Source: Rhodoferax sp. U11-2br (GTDB taxonomy: Bacteria > Pseudomonadota > Gammaproteobacteria > Burkholderiales > Burkholderiaceae_C). Taken from it: a DNA stretch of 64,000 bases. This document shows positions 1 to 9,958 of this stretch, in pieces (position 1 is the stretch's first letter; each line of letters begins with the position of its first letter). Location of the stretch: the NCBI RefSeq assembly GCF_018619435.1, contig NZ_JAHFZF010000016.1, forward strand, positions 1 through 64,000, read 5' to 3'. The notes beneath the pieces are model-generated. The model was not told where the DNA came from. It saw only the letters and a program-made list of their open reading frames with translations, and did not search any database. The position numbers and the translations under genes are program-made.

Positions 1-1596
1 GGCCAGACTGGGTGTTGGCGTGGGTGTTGCGCACCCACTGTCTTGCCCCGCTGCCAGTTTGAACACCGCCACGGTACCCACCAGGTCTTGCGCCTGGCTC
101 TTGAGGCTTGAGGCAGCAGCAGCCATCTCTTCCACCAGGGCTGCGTTTTGTTGGGTGGCCTGGTCCATCTGCTGGATGGCTTCACCCACCTGGCCTACAC
201 CCTGGCTTTGTTCGCTGCTGGCCGCACTGATTTCACCCATGATGTCGTTGACCCGGCGAATGGAGGCCACCACCTCGGTCATGGTGGCACCGGCCTGGTC
301 GACCAGGCTGGTGCCTTGTTCAACGCGCTCCACACTTGCGCTGATCAAAGATTTGATTTCTTTGGCGGCTTCAGCTGAGCGGCCGGCCAAGCTGCGCACC
401 TCGCTGGCCACCACTGCAAAACCCCGGCCCTGTTCACCCGCACGGGCGGCTTCGACCGCAGCATTCAACGCGAGGATGTTGGTCTGGAAGGCGATGCCAT
501 CGATCACACTGATGATGTCGCTGATCTTGCGGCTCGATTCGTTGATGCCCTTCATGGTGTCAACCACCTGGGCCACGACTTCGCCGCCCTTGATGGCCAC
601 AGAGCTGGCGTTTTGGGCGAGCTGGTTGGCCTGACGGGCGTTGTCGGCGTTTTGTTTGACGGTGGAGCCGAGTTCTTCCATGGACGCGGCGGTTTGCTCC
701 AGGGCGCTGGCCTGGGATTCTGTGCGGCTGGAAAGGTCGTGGTTGCCCTGGGCGATTTCGGCGCTGGCGGTGGAGACCGAGTCGGAGCCATGGCGCACTT
801 TGGCAACCACTTCGATGAGGGCGGTTTGCATGCTGTCCAGCGCCTGCAGCACCTGACCGGTTTCATCCTGAGACCGGATGTCGATCGTGCCCGACAAGTC
901 TCCGGCGGCCACACGGTCGGCTACCGCAACCGCCTGGTTCAGTGGGCGGGTGATGGAGCGGGTGATGAGCCAGGCGATGGTGGAACCCAGCAACAGCATC
1001 AAGACACCCATGCCTATCATGAGATTGGAGTAGAGGGTCACGGCAGCACCCGCTTCTGTGGCCAAGTTGTCTGCAATGCCTTTTTGCAACGCACGAGAGG
1101 CCTCGACCGCTTTGAACACCACGTTTTGCAGCATGCGCACGTCGCTGGCCAGCACCTCACTGGCCTGCACCTTGTCGCCTGATTCGCCCAAAGCAATGGC
1201 ACGATCAAGTTCGGCGTTGTAGTTGTCATCGTTGTCATTGATGATCTTGAGGGACTCCACCGCCTCGGGCAAGGTGACGCTCTGAATGAGTTTGTCGAGG
1301 AGCTCCTTGTTGGTCTTTCTGACATCCACAATCTTCATCTTCTCGATTTCCTGGAACATGGCATCGCTGCTGATGACGATATTGCGTGCAGAAAGGGCCA
1401 CGGCATTGAAGTTGTCTTTCAGATCGGAAAACTGTGCCATCTTGACCATGTGGTCGTTGGCCATGTCATCCAGATGGGCCGCCAGTGAGCGCAGCTGCCA
1501 GGCCGCGAGTGAGGCGATGGCGATGCCGATCAGTATCACCAGACCAAAACCCACGGCCAAGCGGGTTGATAGCCGCATTTTTTTGAGCGTAAACAA
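1..1596 (-). CDS. Methyl-accepting chemotaxis protein (3' end outside window)
   Basis: Inner-membrane chemoreceptor that would signal through CheW/CheA to the flagellar motor. The N-terminus has a transmembrane helix ([19 protein letters not shown]), followed by a periplasmic four-helix region, a second helix around residues 190-210 ([19 protein letters not shown]), a HAMP linker and the long coiled-coil signalling domain. The conserved hairpin tip ([32 protein letters not shown]) lies near residues 350-385. I chose the TTG at 1596 because TCTCC at 1603-1607 (GGAGA on the minus strand) sits 6 nt upstream; the ATG at 1578 is an in-frame alternative. The frame is still open at base 1, so the C-terminal tail, which becomes Thr/Pro rich, is cut. 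The ligand cannot be told from the sequence. Confidence 0.95.
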   Translation of the reverse strand, partial: MFTLKKMRLSTRLAVGFGLVILIGIAIASLAAWQLRSLAAHLDDMANDHMVKMAQFSDLKDNFNAVALSARNIVISSDAMFQEIEKMKIVDVRKTNKELLDKLIQSVTLPEAVESLKIINDNDDNYNAELDRAIALGESGDKVQASEVLASDVRMLQNVVFKAVEASRALQKGIADNLATEAGAAVTLYSNLMIGMGVLMLLLGSTIAWLITRSITRPLNQAVAVADRVAAGDLSGTIDIRSQDETGQVLQALDSMQTALIEVVAKVRHGSDSVSTASAEIAQGNHDLSSRTESQASALEQTAASMEELGSTVKQNADNARQANQLAQNASSVAIKGGEVVAQVVDTMKGINESSRKISDIISVIDGIAFQTNILALNAAVEAARAGEQGRGFAVVASEVRSLAGRSAEAAKEIKSLISASVERVEQGTSLVDQAGATMTEVVASIRRVNDIMGEISAASSEQSQGVGQVGEAIQQMDQATQQNAALVEEMAAAASSLKSQAQDLVGTVAVFKLAAGQDSGCATPTPTPSLA

Positions 1597-1772
1597 GGCA
1601 AGTCTCCAAATTTGTTAGTGTGAGTGGTAGCCCAGCTACCGTTTGACCTGCTTGAAGGGTGCATCAAGCAGGGCGATTCTCATACAAATACCGATGGAGA
1701 AAGTTGTTCTAGCTCAAGCCAATGAACAGCAGTTGACGGGTTGGTCTGATGTGCCTAGGGTATAGGCACAAA

Positions 1773-1812
1773 AATAGCTTGTAGCCCTTAATGCATAAGG
1801 GCGGAAAGCTAT
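1773..1812. repeat. Dispersed palindromic repeat, copy 1
   Basis: Near-perfect long palindrome: ATAGCTT (1774-1780) pairs with AAGCTAT (1806-1812), and GCCCTTA (1784-1790) pairs with TAAGGGC (1796-1802). It lies between the chemoreceptor start and the DUF2789 stop. This is the most symmetrical member of the family found through the window. Confidence 0.8.
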
Positions 1813-1870
1813 GGATATCAAAGCGGATTGAGGGGCTGTTGGGAGGTCCGTGGCCTGCCCGTGTGTGCGC

Positions 1871-2122
1871 TTAGGGCCGTGACGCTTCTGGCGCTTCCAG
1901 CGCCTTGCTGAGTTGGTCGACCACAAGCGCCCATTCCGCGTCCTGGCTCAGGGCTTCGCGCAAAAAGGCAGCTTGGGAGGCAGACCAGTAGGGGGCCTCG
2001 GCGAGTCGCATGTCTTTTGCCATGGACCGGTGTTTGTGCAGGAACTCGGCAATGCTCTGGTCGTCATCGGGCAGGCCAAGTTGCGCAAACAAGGCAGCAA
2101 AGTGGGGTTGGGTGGTGTTCAT
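1871..2122 (-). CDS. DUF2789 family small protein
   Basis: 83-residue soluble protein that reads like the DUF2789 family, small proteins of unknown function common in beta- and gammaproteobacteria. Visible family-like features are the N-terminal HxFxxLFxQLGLPD stretch, the central region MRLAEAPYWSASQAAFLREA, and an acidic helical C-terminus (DAEWALVVDQLSKAL). No signal peptide or membrane segment is visible. It lies 26 bp downstream of the FMN reductase gene on the same strand, so the two are probably co-transcribed. The biochemical role is unknown; the family call is from recall of the motif pattern and length. Confidence 0.8.
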   Translation of the reverse strand: MNTTQPHFAALFAQLGLPDDDQSIAEFLHKHRSMAKDMRLAEAPYWSASQAAFLREALSQDAEWALVVDQLSKALEAPEASRP

Positions 2123-2148
2123 TGGGCGGGCGTTGCAGCGGGTTGTGG

Positions 2149-2700
2149 TCAGGCCGCGTGTTGCCGGACCCAGGCCACATACTGGTCCATCCAGCCTTGC
2201 AGGAATTTTTTGCTGCCTTCGCCAATACCCCCGTCTGCGCCGAACAACCCGTCCTTGGCTTGGATAAATGCCTCGGGTTGGCCCAGGGTGGGCACATTCA
2301 GGTAAGCCAGAATGTTGCGCAGGTGCTGCTGCGCCATGGCCGTGCCGATGGCACCGACCGAGACACCTATCACCCCTGCCGGTTTGCCCGACCAGGCGTT
2401 GTCGCCATAGGGGCGAGAGCCGTGGTCCAGCGCGTTTTTGAGCACGCCCGGAATCGAGCGGTTGTATTCCGGCGTGACAAACAGCAAGCCGTGCGCTGCT
2501 TTGATGTCCGACTTGAGTTGCAGCACCGAGGCAGCCTGATGGGTATCGTCGTCCTGGTTGTACAGCGGCAGTTCAGCAATCGGGACCTGTTTCAAAGTGA
2601 AATCAACCGGCGCCAGCCGGGCCAGCGCGGTCGCGAGTTTTTTGTTGAATGAGTCCTTGCGCAGGCTGCCCACAACAACGGCGATGTGATATTGGGTCAT
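2149..2700 (-). CDS. NADPH-dependent FMN reductase (ChrR/azoreductase-like flavodoxin fold)
   Basis: Cytoplasmic flavoprotein of 183 residues expected to reduce quinones, azo compounds or chromate with NAD(P)H. It has the flavodoxin-like phosphate-binding loop near the N-terminus (VVVGSLRKDSFNKKLA) and the second FMN-contact motif (TPEYNRSIPGVLKNALD), both typical of the NADPH-dependent FMN reductase family. The start is ATG 2700, supported by GGAGAA immediately upstream on the minus strand; the frame stays open further upstream but without a better ribosome site. It is divergent from fumarase, with a 194-bp shared upstream region. The physiological substrate cannot be fixed by sequence. Confidence 0.9.
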   Translation of the reverse strand: MTQYHIAVVVGSLRKDSFNKKLATALARLAPVDFTLKQVPIAELPLYNQDDDTHQAASVLQLKSDIKAAHGLLFVTPEYNRSIPGVLKNALDHGSRPYGDNAWSGKPAGVIGVSVGAIGTAMAQQHLRNILAYLNVPTLGQPEAFIQAKDGLFGADGGIGEGSKKFLQGWMDQYVAWVRQHAA

Positions 2701-2894
2701 GTCGTTCTCCAAAAAGGTTAGTTTGCGCCACAACTATGCGGTTTGACCGTGCGTTAACGCACCTTGGCCGGGTTGATGACCATCAGCGGGAAAGGGGCTT
2801 CATGAAGGCGTCATCGGTATCTGCGTGTGCTGGCGAACATGTCATCTTTGGCTCGGTCCTTAGGATCGGGTGTTCCTACGAAAGGGGTTTCGCC

Positions 2895-4337
<1,443 letters not shown>

Positions 4338-4475
4338 GTCCGGCGCCACCCACTGGGTGGCTGCTGTGTTCGCCAGCCCACTGACCGGGTCATGAGTCCA
4401 AACTAGCATCGCGACACCCTTGGCGCCTGCGCTTGCCAAGGGGCACAACCCTCACCTGCTCAAGGAGCTTGTTCT

Positions 4476-5813
4476 ATGACATCCCTCACAGTTTCCCAGG
4501 CGCCGTGGCGCAACAGGCCAGCCGGTTTGCTGGTGGCGACGCTCACTGTTTTCGGTCCATCCGTGGCGTTCGGCGCAGAGGTGGGTTTTGGCCCGCAGCC
4601 CACGCTGCCAGCGCCCGAACATGCCCTGGTGCCCACCGTGAACATCGCGCCCGCTATTGGCTGGCCCGCTGGCGCGGCACCCACCCCGGCGCCCGGTACC
4701 CAGGTGGCGGCGTTTGCCAGCGGCCTGGACCACCCGCGCTGGTTGTACGTGTTGCCCAATGGCGATGTGCTGGTGGCCGAAACCAACGCACCACCCAAGC
4801 CTGACGATGGTAAAGGTCTCAAAGGCTGGGTCATGGGCAAGGTGATGCAACGCGCGGGGGCCACCGTGCCCAGCGCCAACCGCATCACCTTGTTACGCGA
4901 CACCAACGGTGACGGTGTCGCCGATTTGCGCTCGGTGTTGATCGAGGGGCTGAACTCTCCGTTTGGCATGGTGCTGGTGGGGCGCACCCTGTATGTGGCC
5001 AACTCCGATGCGGTGCTGGGTTTTCCGTACACGGATGGCGCCACACAGATCCTGGCGGCGGGCACCAAGCTGGTGGATTTGCCGGCCGGCCCGATCAACC
5101 ACCATTGGACCAAGAACCTGATCGCCAGCCAGGACGGCAGCAAGCTGTATGTGACCGTGGGTTCCAACAGCAATGTGGCTGAGCGAGGGATGGAGGCAGA
5201 GGCCGGGCGCGCCGCCATCTGGGAGGTGGACATCGCCAGTGCCAAGCAACGCCTGTTTGCCACCGGCTTGCGCAACCCCAACGGGCTGGCGTGGGAGGCT
5301 AGCACCGGGGCTTTGTGGACGGTGGTGAATGAGCGCGATGAGCTGGGTGACGATCTGGTGCCCGACTTTTTGACCTCGGTGTCTGACGGCGGTTTTTACG
5401 GCTGGCCGTACAGCTACTTTGGCCAGCATGTCGACTCGCGGGTAGAGCCGCAACGGCCTGATCTGGTGGCCAAGGCCAAAGCACCAGACTACGCGCTGGG
5501 CGCCCACACCGCCTCTCTCGGGCTGGCCGCGTCTAACGGCAACACACTCGGGCAGACCTTTGCCAACGGCATGTTCATTGGCCAGCACGGCTCCTGGAAC
5601 CGCCGTCCTCACAGCGGCTACAAGGTGGTCTTTGTGCCCTTCAAAGGCGGCCAACCCGCAGGTGACCCGGTGGATGTGTTGACCGGTTTTCTCAACCCGG
5701 AGGGCAAGGCGCAAGGGCGACCTGTGGGTGTGGTCCTGGACAAACAAGGTGCCCTGCTGGTGGCCGACGATGTGGGCAATGTGGTGTGGCGCGTCAGTGC
5801 CAAAGGTTTATAG
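4476..5813 (+). CDS. Sorbosone dehydrogenase-like PQQ-dependent sugar dehydrogenase, exported
   Basis: 445-residue protein of the soluble glucose/sorbosone dehydrogenase beta-propeller group. Members oxidise aldoses or related sugars in the periplasm using PQQ, but the substrate here is unknown. An N-terminal hydrophobic segment ([19 protein letters not shown]) looks like a signal peptide with cleavage after AFG or AFGA. Propeller-type motifs follow: [20 protein letters not shown], the calcium-loop-like [23 protein letters not shown], and [17 protein letters not shown] near the C-terminus. AAGGAG lies about 10 nt before the ATG. It stands alone, ending convergently with the PRC-barrel gene, and no PQQ synthesis gene is nearby. 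Confidence 0.85.
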   Translation: MTSLTVSQAPWRNRPAGLLVATLTVFGPSVAFGAEVGFGPQPTLPAPEHALVPTVNIAPAIGWPAGAAPTPAPGTQVAAFASGLDHPRWLYVLPNGDVLVAETNAPPKPDDGKGLKGWVMGKVMQRAGATVPSANRITLLRDTNGDGVADLRSVLIEGLNSPFGMVLVGRTLYVANSDAVLGFPYTDGATQILAAGTKLVDLPAGPINHHWTKNLIASQDGSKLYVTVGSNSNVAERGMEAEAGRAAIWEVDIASAKQRLFATGLRNPNGLAWEASTGALWTVVNERDELGDDLVPDFLTSVSDGGFYGWPYSYFGQHVDSRVEPQRPDLVAKAKAPDYALGAHTASLGLAASNGNTLGQTFANGMFIGQHGSWNRRPHSGYKVVFVPFKGGQPAGDPVDVLTGFLNPEGKAQGRPVGVVLDKQGALLVADDVGNVVWRVSAKGL

Positions 5814-5817
5814 ATCT

Positions 5818-5857
5818 ATTGGCCTCAAGCCCTTTTACTGATTGGGCTGATAGCTAC
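5818..5857. repeat. Dispersed palindromic repeat, copy 2
   Basis: ATTGGCCTCAAGCCCTT followed by GGGCTGATAGCTAC, in the same arrangement as the copy at 42630. It begins a few bases after the stop codon of the sugar dehydrogenase gene. Confidence 0.8.
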
Positions 5858-5893
5858 TTTGTTTGTAGTATTCTGGGCGGCGTCTAAGCAAGG

Positions 5894-5927
5894 GCTGACA
5901 CCATCCTCAGAAGAGGATGGTGTCAGC
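5894..5927. terminator. 15-bp perfect hairpin between convergent genes
   Basis: GCTGACACCATCCTC (5894-5908), a 4-nt loop AGAA, then the exact reverse complement (5913-5927). It lies between the stops of the convergent sugar dehydrogenase and PRC-barrel genes, where a bidirectional terminator is expected. Neither side has a U-tract, so it is not a canonical intrinsic terminator; it may instead stabilise 3' ends. Confidence 0.6.
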
Positions 5928-5934
5928 GACCCGT

Positions 5935-6351
5935 TCAAGAGGCGGGCAATGAGGACGGCTGTGTGCCGTTGTCGTCACCGACCTGCTTGGCCCAGGCCTG
6001 GTCTGCCACTTGGGGCCAGTTGTCCTTATCAAAGCCGGGGTTGGCCTCCAGACGCTCTTTGGCCACATCCAGCGTGAAACGCTTGTTCTCGGTGTCCAGG
6101 CTCAAAGCTTCCCAGGGCACGGCGAACAGTTTGTCGCCAATACCCAGAATGCCGCCAAACGACAACACCGCGTAACTGATGCAGCCAGCGTGCACGTCCA
6201 GCATGATTTCCAGGATGGTGCCCAGGTCTTCGTCCTGGTGGTTGACCACAGAGTTACCTAGCAAGGTGTCTGCACCCATCAGGCGGGGGCCAGGGCCATC
6301 ACTGTCAGAAACAGCGAACACGCCCAAACTGTCGCGTTCAAGATAGTTCAT
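5935..6351 (-). CDS. PRC-barrel domain protein
   Basis: 138-residue soluble protein with one PRC-barrel domain, a small beta-barrel found in photosynthetic reaction centre subunit H, RimM and many stress proteins. The recognisable block is LLGNSVVNHQDEDLGTILE followed by ISYAVLSFGGILGIGDKLFA and VPWEALSLDTENKRFTLDV. The C-terminus (GTQPSSLPAS) is low complexity. It lies 42 bp downstream of csbD on the same strand, and that pairing is frequent in Burkholderiales, suggesting a shared general stress response. The exact function is unknown. Confidence 0.9.
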   Translation of the reverse strand: MNYLERDSLGVFAVSDSDGPGPRLMGADTLLGNSVVNHQDEDLGTILEIMLDVHAGCISYAVLSFGGILGIGDKLFAVPWEALSLDTENKRFTLDVAKERLEANPGFDKDNWPQVADQAWAKQVGDDNGTQPSSLPAS

Positions 6352-6393
6352 GGTGTTGTCCTTTCTGCGCTGGGTAAAGAGCGGTGAGCAGGT

Positions 6394-6603
6394 TCAGGCA
6401 TGAGACTTCGCGGTTTTTTTCACCGCATCGCGGGCGTCTTTGGCGACTTCCTTGGCGTCGCCATAACCCTTTTGAACCAAACCCTCCACCTGCAGCTTGG
6501 TGCCTTTGGCCTGCTGCTCTTTGCTGTCCACCAGTTTGCCTGCGGCTTCCTGCACCTTGCCGGCGATGTCTTTGGCCTGGCCCTTGACTTGGTCTTTGTT
6601 CAT
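6394..6603 (-). CDS. CsbD family stress protein
   Basis: 69-residue, highly charged helical protein with the CsbD-like pattern MNKDQVKGQAKDIAGKVQEA, a second repeat-like half (GLVQKGYGDAKEVAKDARDA) and a Lys-rich C-terminus. CsbD proteins are induced by general stress in many bacteria, but their molecular role is not known. The gene is first in a probable two-gene unit with the PRC-barrel gene and is divergent from the coiled-coil gene at 6825. AAGGAAAC lies just upstream of the ATG. No signal peptide or membrane segment is visible. Confidence 0.92.
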   Translation of the reverse strand: MNKDQVKGQAKDIAGKVQEAAGKLVDSKEQQAKGTKLQVEGLVQKGYGDAKEVAKDARDAVKKTAKSHA

Positions 6604-6684
6604 GATGTTTCCTTGTGAAAAAGTGGATCAATAAAAACGAGCCCAATGCAGACTCAGGACCAAGATTAGCCAAGGCAAGCTGTT

Positions 6685-6744
6685 CTGTCGGTGCGCTCGC
6701 ATACACACAGGCCAGCTGTCTTGGGTACGCCAACGTACCGACAG
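6685..6744. promoter_or_regulatory. Inverted repeats between divergent stress genes
   Basis: CTGTCGGT (6685-6692) is the reverse complement of ACCGACAG (6737-6744), and inside this interval GTACG-CCAA-CGTAC forms a small palindrome (6725-6738). The region separates csbD (minus) from the coiled-coil stress gene (plus). An operator for one or both genes is a reasonable inference; I do not recognise the regulator. Confidence 0.4.
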
Positions 6745-6824
6745 GCGGGTGTGGCCAACCTAAGCTGGCACAGGCAGGCACAGCGCGATGCGGCCACCCA
6801 CTTTTTTAACCAGGAGTACACACC

Positions 6825-7109
6825 ATGACCACCCGCGACATCTACATCACCAAAATGAAACTTCAACTCGACGAGTTGAACTTGCAAATGGCCAAGCTCG
6901 AAGCCCGCGCCCAGGAGGCGCGTGAAGACGTGCGTGATACCTACAAGGCAGAAATGGCCAAGTTGCATCAGCAGTCCGAACTGGCCAAGGCCAAACTCGC
7001 CGAGATGCAGGCCAGCACCGAATCTGCCTGGGACAACATGGTGGCCGAGATGGACAAGGTGCGTGATGCCTTTGTGCACTCGTTTCGCTACTTCAAGTCG
7101 CAGATTTGA
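6825..7109 (+). CDS. Small coiled-coil stress-type protein
   Basis: 94-residue protein that is almost entirely amphipathic helix: MKLQLDELNLQMAKLEARAQ and KLHQQSELAKAKLAEMQ give clear heptads, and it ends in an aromatic tail (DAFVHSFRYFKSQI). I recall similar short Burkholderiales proteins annotated as sll1863-family stress response proteins, but cannot confirm this here. CAGGAG precedes the ATG by about 8 nt. It is divergent from csbD and its 3' end abuts the broken PepSY gene on the opposite strand. It has no signal peptide, so it is probably cytoplasmic. Confidence 0.85.
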   Translation: MTTRDIYITKMKLQLDELNLQMAKLEARAQEAREDVRDTYKAEMAKLHQQSELAKAKLAEMQASTESAWDNMVAEMDKVRDAFVHSFRYFKSQI

Positions 7110-7346
7110 GGTGACTGCTTGCGTGGGTCGGAGGCTTCGACCCGACGGGCCAGTTCAAGCGGTGCAAGTGATGCCAAGGTTGAGCCTAGGCCACTGCGTG
7201 CCTCGAACAGGTGTGGGTTGAACCACTCGTCGAGTTCGTGGTCCCTAGGCAATCACCGCGCCGGTGGCACCGGCGACGAACAAGAACACAGCGATGACCA
7301 GGCCTGACCAGCGGTCCAGGAGAGCGAAGGTCAGGCGCATGTTCAT
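7110..7346 (-). pseudogene. Frameshifted, truncated PepSY membrane protein remnant
   Basis: The ATG at 7346 overlaps the TAA of the upstream receptor gene (TAATG), as expected for a coupled fourth gene of the cassette. Translation gives LDRWSGLVIAVFLFVAGATG, the first transmembrane helix typical of PepSY-associated iron-uptake proteins, then an in-frame TAG at 7247-7245. Shifting frame by one base at that point restores the family sequence (DHELDEWFNPHLFEARSG, then LELARRVEASDPR) until about 7125, where the opposite-strand coiled-coil gene begins. Only about 75 of the usual 400 or more codons remain. The intact paralogue at 11662-12933 has the matching LAFNDELDTWLAPQLF. A sequencing error could explain the frameshift but not the missing 3' part. 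Confidence 0.85.
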
Positions 7347-9820
7347 TAAAACTGCATCTGAGCCGAGAACGCCACGCTGCGCGGCGCGCCGACGTAATAG
7401 CTGTTCAGCCAATAGTTCTTGTCCCCGACATTGTTGACGGTCAGACGCAGCGTCAGTGGTTTACCGGCAGCGACGGTGACATAGCGCAGGCCGAGGTCGA
7501 GGGTTGTGTAGGCTGGCAACCGGCTCGTGTTTTCATCGTTTGCCCATTGTTCGCCGGTGTAATAGATGCCACCGGTGAGGCTGAGGCCGGGCAGGGCAGG
7601 CAGTGCGTATTCCGAATACAGCTTGGCAACCTTCTTTGCGACGTTCATCGGCTCCTTGCCGTCGTTACCGCCACCGCGTACCGATGGGTTGAGGAAGGTG
7701 ACACCACCGACGATGGTCAGGCTTTTTGTCAGCTTTCCGGTGGCGCTGAATTCCACGCCCTTGTGGTTCTGCCGACCATCCTGTGTGTAAACGTTGCTGG
7801 CGTTGGTGAACTCGTAGGCTTTTTCAATGTCGAAAAGTGCGCTGGCGAGCAGCAGGCCACCGACTTCCGCCTTGACGCCAATCTCTTTTTGCTTGCTGAG
7901 CATGGGGGCCATGACACTGTTTTCGTTGGCTGAGCCGCTTGGCGCAATGCCGCCCATTTCCAGACCTTCGCTGTAAGTGGCATAGGTGGTGACGGTCGGA
8001 ATCGGTTTGAACATCAGCGAGACGGAAGGCGAGTCGCGGAACTTGTCGTAATCTGCCTGAGTTTTTTGGCCCGATGCGTCGTAGCTTTCACCCGTAATCC
8101 GGCTGTGGTTGATACCGACCAGGGCCGACCATTGCGGTGTGAACTGGATTTGGTCGCCGAGGATGAAGTTGTCGTTGCTTGATTTCCCCTCGTAATACAT
8201 GTGGCCGGTGTTGGCGGGGAAACTGTACTCGGGAACCACCGTCGGGCTGCTGATCGAATAGGGGCCCTGCCAACCGGTATGTGGTGCGTAGGTCGTTCCC
8301 CAGTCTTTCGCGGTGTAAGTGTAGTAACCGAGGGTCAGCTTGTGGGAGATGCCTGCCGTAGCAAAGGCGAAATCGGCAAAAGCCTGTGCGGCGTCGATTT
8401 CGCTCTTTTTTTCCCCGACGCGTTGCCGCAACTGGAGGTATTGCGTGGTGGAATCCATGCTGTTCAGCGTGTGATCCTGAACCGGGCGGTCGATATAGCT
8501 TTTTGTATAGCCGCCACGCAGCGTGATCGAATCGTTCACCTTGTAGGTGAGATTGCCGCCGACCTGCTCGTTCTCGAATTCGTCGTGTATCCAGGACTGG
8601 CCCCAGTTTTTGCTGGCATCCGGCGCAGCGCCTCTGACGATGCCGCTGTCGTAGTACCAGTAGGCGGAAGGCGCTTGCGTCTTGTAGTGGTTGTAAGAGG
8701 CCTTGAGTTCGAGCAGGAGTTGATCCGTCAGTTGCCAGTCGAAGGCGCCGCTCACGAGAGTGCGGTCGACTTTCTGGTCGTCGATGGCGGTATTGCCATC
8801 TTGTTTAACGAGGTTGAGCCGGTAGCCCATTCGCCCATCTTCGTCGATGCGACCGCCAAAGTCGCCATGCACGTAATATTGGCTGCCGCCGTAATTGCCC
8901 ACCGTAACGCTGGTCAGGCGTTCCCGAGTCGGGCGCTTGGAAACGTAGTTGATCATGCCGGCCGGCGGCGCCGCGCCGTACAGAAATCCCGACAAACCGC
9001 TCAATACCTCGATGCGTTCCTTGTCTTCAAGCACCGCCGCATGGTTGTAGGGTCGGCGCATGCCATCCTCGGAGACGTCGTAGGTGTTGAACCCGCGAAT
9101 GCTGACCATGGGTGACCACCCGGTGCTTTGCGGTGTGATGGCCCGGGTCGATGGATTGATCTTGTAGATATCGTCCGGCGAGGCGGCCTGGATGTTTTCG
9201 ATCAGTTCCTGAGGAATGACGCTGATCGAAAACGGCGTGTTAAGAATAGGCATGCGCCCGAGTCCGCCGACCGATGAAACGGTTTTGCTTCTGTAGCCAT
9301 CTTTGGCTTTGCCTTCCTGCTGGAGTGCGGCTGTGGCGTCGACTTCAGCCGATGCGGTGACGGTGACCACCGGCAACCTGACTTCTTCTCCATTGGCTAT
9401 CGGTACACTTTTTCTCAGCGCATAACCTCCGCCCGGCTGGGCCACCGCTTCCAGCCCGCTGCCAGCCAGCAGCACCGACAAACCTGCTGCAACACTGTAG
9501 TTGCCAACCAAGCCTTTGGTTGTCATTGCTGCCACCAGGGCTGGGTCGTAGCTCAGATTGATGCCCGCCGTTCGCGCAAAACGGTTCAAAGCGGCATCCA
9601 GTGGTCCGGCCGGCAGATTGAATGCCTTGGTCTCCGAGGTGGGCAGCGCTGCAGGGACTTGTGCATACGCGGCCTGTGGCAGGCTGGTGGTGCCGATGGC
9701 CAGGCTGCAGATGGCGCCCTGCAGCGCAGCAGCCAACAAGGTACGTGATGGTTTGAAGTAGGGGCGAGACGACGTTGCAGGTTGTGTGGCTGTGTGGGTA
9801 TGAGTGCGGTTGATGGACAT
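7346..9820 (-). CDS. TonB-dependent siderophore receptor with STN signalling domain (cassette B)
   Basis: 824-residue outer-membrane ferric-siderophore receptor of the FpvA/FecA transducer type. After a signal peptide (cleavage near AYAQ) comes the periplasmic STN domain (FNLPAGPLDAALNRFARTAG, residues ~65-130) that contacts FecR, then a linker, a plug domain (FSISVIPQELIENIQ, ~200-320) and the 22-strand barrel ending in SVAFSAQMQF, with the C-terminal Phe typical of barrel insertion. The start is ATG 9820; an upstream in-frame ATG at 9922 adds residues without signal-peptide character. It follows fecR by 138 bp and its stop overlaps the start of the broken PepSY gene. The ligand is unknown. 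Confidence 0.93.
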   Translation of the reverse strand: MSINRTHTHTATQPATSSRPYFKPSRTLLAAALQGAICSLAIGTTSLPQAAYAQVPAALPTSETKAFNLPAGPLDAALNRFARTAGINLSYDPALVAAMTTKGLVGNYSVAAGLSVLLAGSGLEAVAQPGGGYALRKSVPIANGEEVRLPVVTVTASAEVDATAALQQEGKAKDGYRSKTVSSVGGLGRMPILNTPFSISVIPQELIENIQAASPDDIYKINPSTRAITPQSTGWSPMVSIRGFNTYDVSEDGMRRPYNHAAVLEDKERIEVLSGLSGFLYGAAPPAGMINYVSKRPTRERLTSVTVGNYGGSQYYVHGDFGGRIDEDGRMGYRLNLVKQDGNTAIDDQKVDRTLVSGAFDWQLTDQLLLELKASYNHYKTQAPSAYWYYDSGIVRGAAPDASKNWGQSWIHDEFENEQVGGNLTYKVNDSITLRGGYTKSYIDRPVQDHTLNSMDSTTQYLQLRQRVGEKKSEIDAAQAFADFAFATAGISHKLTLGYYTYTAKDWGTTYAPHTGWQGPYSISSPTVVPEYSFPANTGHMYYEGKSSNDNFILGDQIQFTPQWSALVGINHSRITGESYDASGQKTQADYDKFRDSPSVSLMFKPIPTVTTYATYSEGLEMGGIAPSGSANENSVMAPMLSKQKEIGVKAEVGGLLLASALFDIEKAYEFTNASNVYTQDGRQNHKGVEFSATGKLTKSLTIVGGVTFLNPSVRGGGNDGKEPMNVAKKVAKLYSEYALPALPGLSLTGGIYYTGEQWANDENTSRLPAYTTLDLGLRYVTVAAGKPLTLRLTVNNVGDKNYWLNSYYVGAPRSVAFSAQMQF

Positions 9821-9942
9821 GGTTGTAGCTCTCTTGGCAAGGCTGATGGATGGAACTTCTGGCAAGGGGTGCCCAGAAGCGCTTTCATCAGATAGGCCGG
9901 TCGAGAATCTGAATCCCCTCACTTTTTGTCAAAGCTTTTTTG

Positions 9943-9957
9943 CCGGACGTTGTCCGG
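9943..9957. other. Short palindrome just after fecR (cassette B)
   Basis: CCGGAC (9943-9948), GTT, GTCCGG (9952-9957) is a perfect 6-bp stem starting one base after the FecR stop, at the head of the 138-bp gap before the receptor gene. It may mark an mRNA processing or partial termination point separating regulator and receptor expression. There is no U-tract. Confidence 0.35.
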
Positions 9958-9958
9958 A

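Noticed and set aside
2649-2894. In-frame upstream extension of fumarase
   Set aside because: The extension overlaps the divergent FMN reductase gene and its promoter, is rich in Cys/Arg, and has no fumarase similarity.
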